The position numbers and the translations under genes were made by a program. From contig JAGBFY010000548.1 in NCBI GenBank assembly GCA_017936245.1, positions 1-5,044 of the forward strand: a stretch of DNA of 5,044 bases, given 5' to 3'. Shown piece by piece: positions 1-5,044 of this stretch. Numbering within the stretch: the first letter of the stretch is position 1; each line of letters opens with the position of its first letter. Origin of the DNA: Kiritimatiellia bacterium. Lineage in GTDB: Bacteria > Verrucomicrobiota > Kiritimatiellia > RFP12 > UBA1067. A model generated the notes under the pieces. The model did not search any database. It worked only from the letters and a program-made list of their open reading frames with translations, and was not told the DNA's origin.

Positions 1-1116
1 AAGCTTATGACGTTCTTCGAGGAGAATCCCTCCATCGCGAAGACGATCATCGAAAAGACTCTTCTTGCCGCCCGCGCCCGCGAGGCAGCCCGTGCCGCGC
101 GCGAATCCACCCGCCGCAAGGGCGTTATGGATGGTCTTTCGCTTCCGGGCAAGCTGCGCGACTGTTCGAACCGTGATCCTGCGAAGACAGAGCTCTATCT
201 CGTGGAGGGTGACTCCGCAGGCGGTTCGGCGTGCAAGGGACGTGACCGTGCCACGCAGGCCATTCTTCCGCTTCGAGGCAAGGTGATCAATGTTGAGAAG
301 GCTCGCGTCGACCGCATGCTCGCCAATACGGAAATCCGTACGCTCATCACGGCCATCGGTTGCGGCTTTGCCGAGGAATGGGATATTTCCAAGGCCCGCT
401 ACCACAAGATCGTCATCATGACAGATGCCGACGTGGACGGTGCCCATATCCGTACGCTTCTTCTTACGTTCTTCTACCGCAAGATGCCGGAGCTGATCGA
501 GAAGGGTTATGTCTATCTCGCCCAGCCGCCGCTCTACAAGGTCGAACGCAAGAAGCGTTCCGAATACGTGCTTACTGATGCCGAGCTTACGGAAAAACTG
601 TTGACGCTCGGCCTGGACGATTTCGAGGTCAAGGGCAAGGATGGGGTTGTGCTCGATAAAGAGACCGCCACAAATCTGATGCGCCTCCTTTCAGAGATCG
701 AGCTTACCTCCAAGGCTGTTGAGGAGCGCGGATACAAGCCGAAAGAGCTGTTGGCGGATGCCGCAGCGACCGGTTCCGGTGCTTCCATGCTCCGCAAGCA
801 GTTCCAGTCCCTCGAGGGCTTCGGTTTCACTCAGGAAGACTACTTCGGCGGTATGCTACCGGGACTTCTTGACGAGGTCCGTGCGCACGGCAAGCAGGGC
901 CTTTCGATCTACCGGTTCAAGGGTCTTGGTGAAATGGATGCCGAGGAGCTTTTCGAGACTACCATGAATCCCGAAAAGCGCCATATGCTCCGCGTAACTC
1001 TCAACGATGCGGTGAAGGCGGACCAGATGTTCACGCTCCTTATGGGCGATGAGGTCGAGCCGCGCCGCCGCTTCATCGAAGAGAACGCCCTCAACGTCCG
1101 CAACCTTGATTTCTAA
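1..1116 (+). CDS. gyrB: DNA gyrase subunit B, C-terminal part (5' truncated by window)
   Basis: This is the ATPase/TOPRIM subunit of DNA gyrase, which with GyrA introduces negative supercoils into DNA in the cytoplasm. The reading frame is open from base 1, so the ATG at 7 is an internal Met; the ATPase domain and most of the transducer domain lie upstream. Numbering from that Met, the TOPRIM domain shows EGDSAGGSA (67-75, metal-binding Glu67) and TDADVDGAHIRTLL (139-152, metal-binding Asp140 and Asp142). The C-terminal gyrase B domain has YRFKGLGEM (302-310), ETTMNP (317-322), LMGDEVEPRR (345-354) and the typical ending IEENALNVRNLDF. Between PPLYKV and RFKGLGEM lie about 120 residues. This is far more than in the Bacillus type (about 30) but less than in E. 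coli. RFKGLGEM with MGDEVEPRR favours GyrB over ParE, which it otherwise resembles. The next gene starts 18 nt after the TAA. Confidence 0.97.
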   Translation, partial: KLMTFFEENPSIAKTIIEKTLLAARAREAARAARESTRRKGVMDGLSLPGKLRDCSNRDPAKTELYLVEGDSAGGSACKGRDRATQAILPLRGKVINVEKARVDRMLANTEIRTLITAIGCGFAEEWDISKARYHKIVIMTDADVDGAHIRTLLLTFFYRKMPELIEKGYVYLAQPPLYKVERKKRSEYVLTDAELTEKLLTLGLDDFEVKGKDGVVLDKETATNLMRLLSEIELTSKAVEERGYKPKELLADAAATGSGASMLRKQFQSLEGFGFTQEDYFGGMLPGLLDEVRAHGKQGLSIYRFKGLGEMDAEELFETTMNPEKRHMLRVTLNDAVKADQMFTLLMGDEVEPRRRFIEENALNVRNLDF

Positions 1117-1134
1117 ACGGCATAATTCAAGACC

Positions 1135-1908
1135 ATGAACAAGTGGATTACAGTTTTTTCAGTGGCGCTCGTCTGCGCCGGATGTTTCGACAACAAGGAC
1201 AAGCCTGAGGACGTGCCGACTGTTATTGGCCTTAAGACTCTTGCTTCGACAAACCGTACCGGCATAGTGCGCGTCATCCTTCGCGGAGATAAAGGTGAGG
1301 TTTCGGCGGATATGCTGTCTGGCCTCGATTCTGTTAAGATGATCGACCTTTCGGAGCGTGGAACCGCGACTGTCCAGCCTGAGGTGCTGAAGCTGAAGGG
1401 GATCAAGGAGTTCTATTTTGCTTCAAACGGCATGGTCGAAGTGCCTGATTTCTCTGCATGGGCTGCAACGCTCGATTATCTTAATCTCGACAACAACTCC
1501 ATCAAGGAGTTGCCGGAAAGCATGGCGAAGCTTACCGGTCTGAAGTGGCTGCGCCTCAATGGCAATCAGCTTAAAGGTGTTCCATCTGCTTTCTCGGCGT
1601 TGAAGAACCTTCGTCGCATATACCTCAAGAAGAATGGATTGATCGCCGTTCCTGAGGTTGCAAAGGAGTGGATTGCGCTTGAAGATATTTCGCTCGACGG
1701 CAATCCTATCGCAACGGTTCCGGACTGGCTGGTGGCGATGCCTAAACTCCGTGCCGTATCGTTGAACGACACCCGTGTGACTAAGCTCCCCGATGATCTT
1801 TCCGCCTGGAAGGATCTTGATATGCTTTCGCTTGGTTCCTGTCCAATCTCCAAAGAGGAGATGCAGCGCATCCGCAAAGCATTGCCGGATGTTGCTATCG
1901 TTTTCTGA
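1135..1908 (+). CDS. Leucine-rich-repeat protein, putative lipoprotein
   Basis: The predicted protein has 257 residues. The N-terminus looks like a secretory signal: Lys3, a hydrophobic stretch at 5-16, then CAGC with Cys17 as the possible lipidated residue. Position -3 is Cys14 rather than the usual Leu/Val/Ile, so the lipobox is imperfect. A charged, probably flexible stretch follows (18-30). Residues 44-250 divide into nine consecutive 23-residue units; the central ones fit LxxLxLxxNxIxxLPxxxxxLxx and the first two and the last are degenerate. LRR domains of this type form curved solenoids that bind proteins or other ligands; no catalytic domain is visible. An envelope-anchored binding protein is the best inference, with no known partner. 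The ATG at 1135 was chosen because it precedes the signal-like segment, but no clear Shine-Dalgarno is present upstream. Its position 18 nt after gyrB and 19 nt before the nadD fusion suggests co-transcription with both. Confidence 0.85.
   Translation: MNKWITVFSVALVCAGCFDNKDKPEDVPTVIGLKTLASTNRTGIVRVILRGDKGEVSADMLSGLDSVKMIDLSERGTATVQPEVLKLKGIKEFYFASNGMVEVPDFSAWAATLDYLNLDNNSIKELPESMAKLTGLKWLRLNGNQLKGVPSAFSALKNLRRIYLKKNGLIAVPEVAKEWIALEDISLDGNPIATVPDWLVAMPKLRAVSLNDTRVTKLPDDLSAWKDLDMLSLGSCPISKEEMQRIRKALPDVAIVF
1264..1884 (+). repeat. Nine protein-level LRR units of 23 residues
   Basis: Protein residues 44-250 split without any gap into units starting at residues 44, 67, 90, 113, 136, 159, 182, 205 and 228. 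The clearest are 113-135 and 136-158 (LDYLNLDNNSIKELP and LKWLRLNGNQLKGVP cores). Unit 1 (VRVILRG), unit 2 (VKMIDLS) and unit 9 (LDMLSLG, with no LP) are degenerate and may act as caps. The repeat is visible in the protein; the DNA copies have diverged. Confidence 0.85.
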
Positions 1909-1913
1909 TGGAC

Positions 1914-1918
1914 GGAGG
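1914..1918 (+). promoter_or_regulatory. Shine-Dalgarno for the nadD-HAD gene
   Basis: GGAGG, within GGAGGGG, ends 9 nt before the GTG at 1928. It decides the start: the upstream in-frame ATG at 1793 lies deep inside the LRR gene, and its extra 45 residues have no NadD character. Confidence 0.75.
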
Positions 1919-1927
1919 GGCTGGCCG

Positions 1928-3001
1928 GTGAAGCGTATCGGGATTTTTGGCGGTTCGTTCAACCCGATACATTCAGGTCACATCGGCGTCGCTCTGAAGG
2001 CGGCCGCCGAACATTCCCTCGACAAGGTGCTTGTGATTCCGGCCGCCTGCAATCCGTTCAAGGACGGCTGTGGCGCGGCAGCGTTGCGCTGGACGCTCGT
2101 CAAGTATGCCTGTGCTCCTCATCCGGTGCTGGAGCCTTGGGATCTTGAGCTGCGCCGGGGCGGTGTGTCGTATTCCATTGATACGGTCCGTGCCGTCAAG
2201 GAGCTTTATCCTGATGCGGCGCTGTTTTTCATAATCGGAGAGGACAATGTGCCGGATATCCCGAGATGGAAGGAGACCGATGAACTTGTCCGGCTTGTGA
2301 AGTTCGTTCCGTTTCCCCGTACGCCGGAGTCTTCCACCGAAGTCAGACAACGTCTTGCCGCAGGAGAGCCGGTCGCCGATCTCGTTCCTCCGGCGGTAGC
2401 GGATTTCCTTGAAGCGAAGGGCGTTGTGTTCGATTTCGGCGGTGTCATATCGGTTTCTCCGAGGAATGAGGGATGGCCGCTTGTGGAGTTCTGCGAATCG
2501 CTGGGGATTTCAAGGGAGTCTTTCAACAGAAGCTGGGATCTGCATCGGGCGAAATGGGACGGAGGAATGTGTTCATTCGAGGAATTGTACCGTCTGACCT
2601 TTGCCGATGCGGGACTGCCTCCGCCTACTCCGGAGCAGCTTGAGAGACTCTGGGAACTCGATGCCGCCTGTTGGGTGAAGACGCTGTCTGCAGAAACCCT
2701 TGCGCTGATGAAGGATTTGAAGTCCATCGGCAAGAAGATCGGCATACTTTCTAATATGTCCGAGGATTTTTATGAACGCCTTTATCTCCCGCGTTGCGCT
2801 GAGCATCACACGCTTGTTGATGTCGAGGTGATATCCGGCTTCGAGAAGCTGGTGAAACCGGAGCGTCCCATATATGACCTTGCCGCCTCAAGGCTTGGGC
2901 TTGAACCGAAAGACCTCCTCTTTTTGGACGATACCGAACCGAACGTGACCGCCGCCCGCAAATGGGGCTGGCGTTCGCTTGTGTACAAGGCTGAGCGGTA
3001 A
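1928..3001 (+). CDS. nadD: NadD-like nicotinate-nucleotide adenylyltransferase fused to HAD-family phosphatase
   Basis: The product has 357 residues, starting at GTG. Residues 1-166 are a nucleotidyltransferase domain of the NadD type, which makes deamido-NAD from nicotinate mononucleotide and ATP: KRIGIFGGSFNPIHSGH with the HxGH motif at 15-18, SYSIDT (81-86), FIIGEDN (101-107), WK (114-115), SSTEVR (135-140, the ATP-phosphate motif usually ISSTxIR) and LVPPAVADFLEAKG (152-165). Residues 166-357 are a HAD subclass IA domain resembling YihX: motif I FDFGGV (nucleophile Asp169, second Asp replaced by Gly171), motif II Ser275 in ILSNMS, motif III Lys310 in KPERPIY and motif IV LFLDDTEPN (Asp334, Asp335). 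The domains abut with no linker. The NadD half is about 20 residues short, mostly between FVPFPR (126-131) and SSTEVR, so its activity is uncertain. The phosphatase substrate is unknown. A GTG at 2426 preceded by GAAGGG could also start the HAD part separately. Confidence 0.88.
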   Translation: MKRIGIFGGSFNPIHSGHIGVALKAAAEHSLDKVLVIPAACNPFKDGCGAAALRWTLVKYACAPHPVLEPWDLELRRGGVSYSIDTVRAVKELYPDAALFFIIGEDNVPDIPRWKETDELVRLVKFVPFPRTPESSTEVRQRLAAGEPVADLVPPAVADFLEAKGVVFDFGGVISVSPRNEGWPLVEFCESLGISRESFNRSWDLHRAKWDGGMCSFEELYRLTFADAGLPPPTPEQLERLWELDAACWVKTLSAETLALMKDLKSIGKKIGILSNMSEDFYERLYLPRCAEHHTLVDVEVISGFEKLVKPERPIYDLAASRLGLEPKDLLFLDDTEPNVTAARKWGWRSLVYKAER

Positions 3002-3052
3002 ACGCTGGGAAAAGCGCCTTTGGAAATTGAGGTTTTTTATTGGACGGACGTT

Positions 3053-3082
3053 TTGACTGGAAATGCCGGTTTGTGATATCAT
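3053..3082 (+). promoter_or_regulatory. Sigma-70-type promoter with extended -10 for the oxidoreductase gene
   Basis: TTGACT at 3053-3058 (5 of 6 matches to TTGACA) is separated by 18 nt from TATCAT at 3077-3082 (5 of 6 matches to TATAAT). TG at 3074-3075 gives an extended -10 (TGATATCAT). Transcription would begin near 3088-3090, leaving a leader of about 55 nt before the ATG at 3144. This is the only substantial gap between genes, so a promoter is expected here. The strength of the match assumes the host's main sigma factor reads the usual consensus. Confidence 0.6.
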
Positions 3083-3090
3083 ACGGTTCA

Positions 3091-3108
3091 TTCAATCAGT
3101 TGAAACTG
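3091..3108 (+). promoter_or_regulatory. Overlapping inverted repeats at the predicted transcription start
   Basis: Two perfect short inverted repeats overlap. TTCAA (3091-3095) and TTGAA (3100-3104) flank a 4-nt spacer, and CAGTT (3097-3101) and AACTG (3104-3108) flank a 2-nt spacer. They sit just downstream of the predicted start site, where a repressor operator or leader RNA structure would act. Repeats of five bases can arise by chance, so this is tentative. Confidence 0.3.
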
Positions 3109-3128
3109 TTCCGGGTGCGGATAGTTTC
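3102..3128 (+). promoter_or_regulatory. Leader hairpin upstream of the Shine-Dalgarno
   Basis: GAAACT (3102-3107) pairs with AGTTTC (3123-3128). After a small internal loop (3108-3109 against 3122), TCCG (3110-3113) pairs with CGGA (3118-3121), closing a GGTG loop. That makes 10 base pairs in 27 nt. The structure ends 2 nt before AAAGGAG. It is not followed by a run of T, so it is not an ordinary terminator. It shares bases with the inverted repeats just upstream, so the folds exclude each other. Confidence 0.4.
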
Positions 3129-3130
3129 TA

Positions 3131-3137
3131 AAAGGAG
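3131..3137 (+). promoter_or_regulatory. Strong Shine-Dalgarno for the oxidoreductase gene
   Basis: AAAGGAG ends 6 nt before the ATG at 3144. It is a strong site, in contrast with the LRR gene and the last gene of the window, which have none that is obvious. Confidence 0.8.
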
Positions 3138-3143
3138 ATTTTC

Positions 3144-4580
3144 ATGCAGATAACGACACGTGAGTTTTTGAGGCGTCTTGGACTTGGCGGTGCCGGTCTT
3201 GTTGGCGGTGCGGCTATGGCGGATGAATTCGTTGCAACGAACAAGAAGCTGCCGCCGGGAGCGATCGGCGATCCGGATGCGGTATGGTTCGGTCAGCGCA
3301 TCTATCCGCTTCCCCACACGATTGAGGATGGCCAGAGCTGTTACATGAAGGACGGCAAGATCGTTCAGCCGGCGAGGGAGATTCCGATTTTCCACAAGAC
3401 GGATGTGGTGGTGGTCGGCGGCGGCCCTGCCGGTTTTGCCGCGGCGATTGCTGCCGCTCGCAATGGGGCAAAGGTCGCTCTAGTTGAACGATATGGATCT
3501 CTTGGCGGACTTTTCACTAACGGCATGGTTCTCATCATGCTTGCCACATCCCGCAAGGAGGAGGGAGGTAAATGGACGCTTGTGACGAAGGGCATATGCG
3601 AGGAGTTCATGAATCGAGCCCTTGCGCTTGGTCCTAAGATTGCCACAAAGCAGAAAAAGGGAAACGGGATGAGCCATTGGCAGCCGACTGTCGATCCTGA
3701 GGCGGCAAAGTATCTGATGGATACGATGGTTGCGGAGAACGGCATAGAGATGTTCTTCCATTCGTGGGGCGTGGATGTGATTCAGGATGGAGATGCCGTG
3801 AAAGGTGTCGTATTCCAGTCTAAGCAGGGGCCGCAGGCCATTCTCGCCAAGCAGGTCGTGGATGCATCTGGTGACGGCGACATATTCTTCGCCGCAGGGT
3901 GCGGATACCGTCAGATCACGCATGCAATCGGTTTCGTAACCCGTCTCGGAAATATTGACCGCATTACGGCGAAGAAGCCACCGGAAAACATAGAGACGGA
4001 CATCTACGGACTCAAGAAGCCGTGGCCGATACGCAGCAACGAGGCGAATCCGTCTACATGGTGGGGCGGCAGGCTCGGGCCTCAGGGCGACGGACTTTCC
4101 GTGCGCGATCTCTCCAAGGCCGAGGTTTTGCACCGCAAATACTGGTGGGAGCATGTCTCGAAGATGCAGAAGACTCCAGGCTGGGAAGAGGTGTATATCG
4201 CAAACACCTGTTCCCAGATCGGTCCTCGTGCAACCCGTCTGCTTGATGCCGAGTTCATCCATTCCAGGGTGAACGAACGTGCGGGTGGCAACGCCAAGGA
4301 GGTCATCGGATGGTTTGGCGCAGATGGTTCGAGACACCCTGCAATGCCGGTTTCCTACCGTTCGCTCGTGCCGAAAAAGGGAGATAACGTGCTTGCGGCA
4401 GGACGCTGCCTTGGTGCGCCGGACTCAGTGGATACGTTCCGCTTGATATGTCCGTGCTTCGTTACAGGCGAGGCCGCAGGAACCGCCGCAGCGCTTTGCG
4501 CGAATACGGGTGTGACCCCACGCAACCTTCCGTATTCAGTTCTCGCAAAAGCGCTCAAGGACAGAAACGTTTATCTCTGA
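3144..4580 (+). CDS. FAD-dependent oxidoreductase with Tat-like signal peptide
   Basis: The protein has 478 residues of the FAD_oxidored type. The N-terminus TTREFLRRLGLGGAGLVGG resembles a twin-arginine leader (usually S/T-R-R-x-F-L-K), but the first Arg is Thr5; AMA before Asp27 is a plausible cleavage site. Export by Tat would fit a protein that folds with FAD in the cytoplasm. After a 60-residue stretch of unknown role, DVVVVGGGPAG (87-97) is the dinucleotide-binding GxGxxG loop and VERYGSLGG (114-122) completes the FAD ribose-binding region. VVDASGDGDIF (238-248) and DNVLAAGRCLGA (414-425) are the later FAD contacts; TGEAAGTAAALC (441-452) and the ending NVYL are typical of the family. 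The substrate cannot be read from the sequence. The gene has its own promoter and leader, ends with TGA followed at once by in-frame TAA, and is 17 nt from the next gene. A cytoplasmic location remains possible because the leader is imperfect. Confidence 0.88.
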   Translation: MQITTREFLRRLGLGGAGLVGGAAMADEFVATNKKLPPGAIGDPDAVWFGQRIYPLPHTIEDGQSCYMKDGKIVQPAREIPIFHKTDVVVVGGGPAGFAAAIAAARNGAKVALVERYGSLGGLFTNGMVLIMLATSRKEEGGKWTLVTKGICEEFMNRALALGPKIATKQKKGNGMSHWQPTVDPEAAKYLMDTMVAENGIEMFFHSWGVDVIQDGDAVKGVVFQSKQGPQAILAKQVVDASGDGDIFFAAGCGYRQITHAIGFVTRLGNIDRITAKKPPENIETDIYGLKKPWPIRSNEANPSTWWGGRLGPQGDGLSVRDLSKAEVLHRKYWWEHVSKMQKTPGWEEVYIANTCSQIGPRATRLLDAEFIHSRVNERAGGNAKEVIGWFGADGSRHPAMPVSYRSLVPKKGDNVLAAGRCLGAPDSVDTFRLICPCFVTGEAAGTAAALCANTGVTPRNLPYSVLAKALKDRNVYL

Positions 4581-4597
4581 TAAACAAAGCGCCAATC

Positions 4598-5044
4598 ATG
4601 AAAAATCTAGTGATTATAGGCGCGGGTGGCTTCGGACGCGAGATGTTCGCAGCCGCTCGTGAAGCCGTTGGTTATGGCGAAACCTTCACGGTAAAGGGCT
4701 TTCTTGACGGGAAGGCCACTGCGCTTGACGGCTTTTCAGGCTATCCGAAAATCATCGGTACGCCTGAAACATATCAGATCGAAGAGGATGACGTATTCAT
4801 CACGGCACTTGGCAGCATTGCCGCACGTAGGCGTTGTGCCTCGATGATAGAGGGACGTGGCGGTAGGTTCATATCTATCATTCATCGTTCGGCATCTATT
4901 GGGCCGAATGTTACGGTCGGGGACGGGGCGTTCGTGGCGCACAATGTCGTACTTACGGCAGATGTCAAGGTCGGGCGGCATTCGTGCGTGTTTCATGGTA
5001 CTGTGATTGGACATGATACGGTGCTTGAGGATTTCACGCATGTG
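4598..5044 (+). CDS. NeuD/PglD-like sugar O-acyltransferase, N-terminal part (3' truncated by window)
   Basis: The frame is open from ATG 4598 to the window edge (149 codons); full-length relatives are about 200-220 residues. MKNLVIIGAGGFGREMFAAA carries the GxGGxGRE loop of the PglD N-terminal Rossmann-like domain, which binds the nucleotide sugar. FLDG (35-38) and ITALGS (68-73) also fit that domain. From residue 98 the sequence becomes a left-handed beta-helix of hexapeptide repeats (SASIGPNVTVGDGAFVAHN and on). VIGHDTVLEDF (136-146) places His139 where PglD and NeuD have their catalytic His, which activates the sugar amine or hydroxyl for transfer from acetyl-CoA. Such enzymes modify sialic-acid-like or diamino-sugar precursors for surface polysaccharides or glycoproteins. 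The acceptor here is unknown. There is no clear Shine-Dalgarno; the start is chosen because the family's N-terminal strand begins there. It is probably co-transcribed with the oxidoreductase. Confidence 0.88.
   Translation, partial: MKNLVIIGAGGFGREMFAAAREAVGYGETFTVKGFLDGKATALDGFSGYPKIIGTPETYQIEEDDVFITALGSIAARRRCASMIEGRGGRFISIIHRSASIGPNVTVGDGAFVAHNVVLTADVKVGRHSCVFHGTVIGHDTVLEDFTHV

Noticed and set aside
1..6. HindIII site AAGCTT at the very first base, suggesting a clone end
   Set aside because: Another AAGCTT lies at 1528-1533 and the window does not end at one, so it is probably coincidental.
1793..1927. Upstream ATG giving a 402-residue version of the NadD-HAD protein
   Set aside because: The extra residues overlap the LRR gene and have no NadD character, while GTG 1928 has a good Shine-Dalgarno and begins at the family's normal N-terminus.
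1423..1962. Minus-strand open frame of 179 codons across the LRR gene and nadD start
   Set aside because: It spans two well-supported plus-strand genes and their junction, and shows no protein-family features.
2206..2745. Minus-strand open frame of 179 codons opposite the fusion gene
   Set aside because: It is Ser-rich low-information sequence antisense to the NadD-HAD domains, both of which show clear motifs.
3011..3038. Possible rho-independent terminator after the nadD fusion (short stems followed by TTTTTT at 3033-3038)
   Set aside because: The available stems (CGCT/AGCG, AAAG/CTTT, CCT/AGG) are only 3-4 bp, too weak to call a terminator; only the T run is clear.
3480..4337. Long minus-strand open frame of 285 codons
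   Set aside because: It lies wholly opposite the oxidoreductase gene, has no recognisable domain and is rich in Arg, Cys and His as expected of an antisense frame.
4736..5041. Minus-strand open frame at the window end
   Set aside because: It is antisense to the NeuD/PglD-like gene, whose GAGGFGRE loop and hexapeptide repeats are convincing.

Overview
The window holds five genes, all on the plus strand. The first lacks its 5' end and the last lacks its 3' end. In order they are the C-terminal two thirds of DNA gyrase subunit B, a leucine-rich-repeat (LRR) lipoprotein-like protein, a NadD-type adenylyltransferase joined in frame to a HAD-family phosphatase, a probably exported FAD-dependent oxidoreductase, and the start of a NeuD/PglD-like sugar O-acyltransferase.

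The organism looks like a bacterium of moderately high GC. The mid-length insert in the GyrB TOPRIM region and the Tat-like leader on a FAD_oxidored-family protein are reminiscent of the PVC group (Lentisphaerota, Kiritimatiellota or Verrucomicrobiota). This placement is an inference from protein style without any database search, and confidence is low to moderate.

Region 1 (1-3001) is a tight run of three genes: gyrB, LRR protein, nadD-HAD. The gaps are 18 and 19 nt with no terminator between them, so they are probably co-transcribed. Region 2 (3002-3143) is the only real intergenic gap. It carries a good sigma-70-type promoter with an extended -10 element, then a short leader with three overlapping, mutually exclusive inverted repeats, one of which makes a 10-bp hairpin just upstream of a strong Shine-Dalgarno. 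Region 3 (3144-5044) is a second transcription unit: the oxidoreductase, ended by tandem stops, and 17 nt later the sugar acyltransferase, which runs off the window.

The genes do not form one obvious pathway. GyrB is housekeeping (DNA supercoiling). The NadD domain points to NAD synthesis, with a fused phosphatase of unknown substrate. The LRR protein is probably envelope-anchored. The last gene may begin a surface-polysaccharide or nonulosonate cluster beyond the window. The most unusual item is the linker-less NadD-HAD fusion, whose NadD half is about 20 residues shorter than usual. I saw no RNA genes, insertion sequences, CRISPR arrays or other mobile elements.
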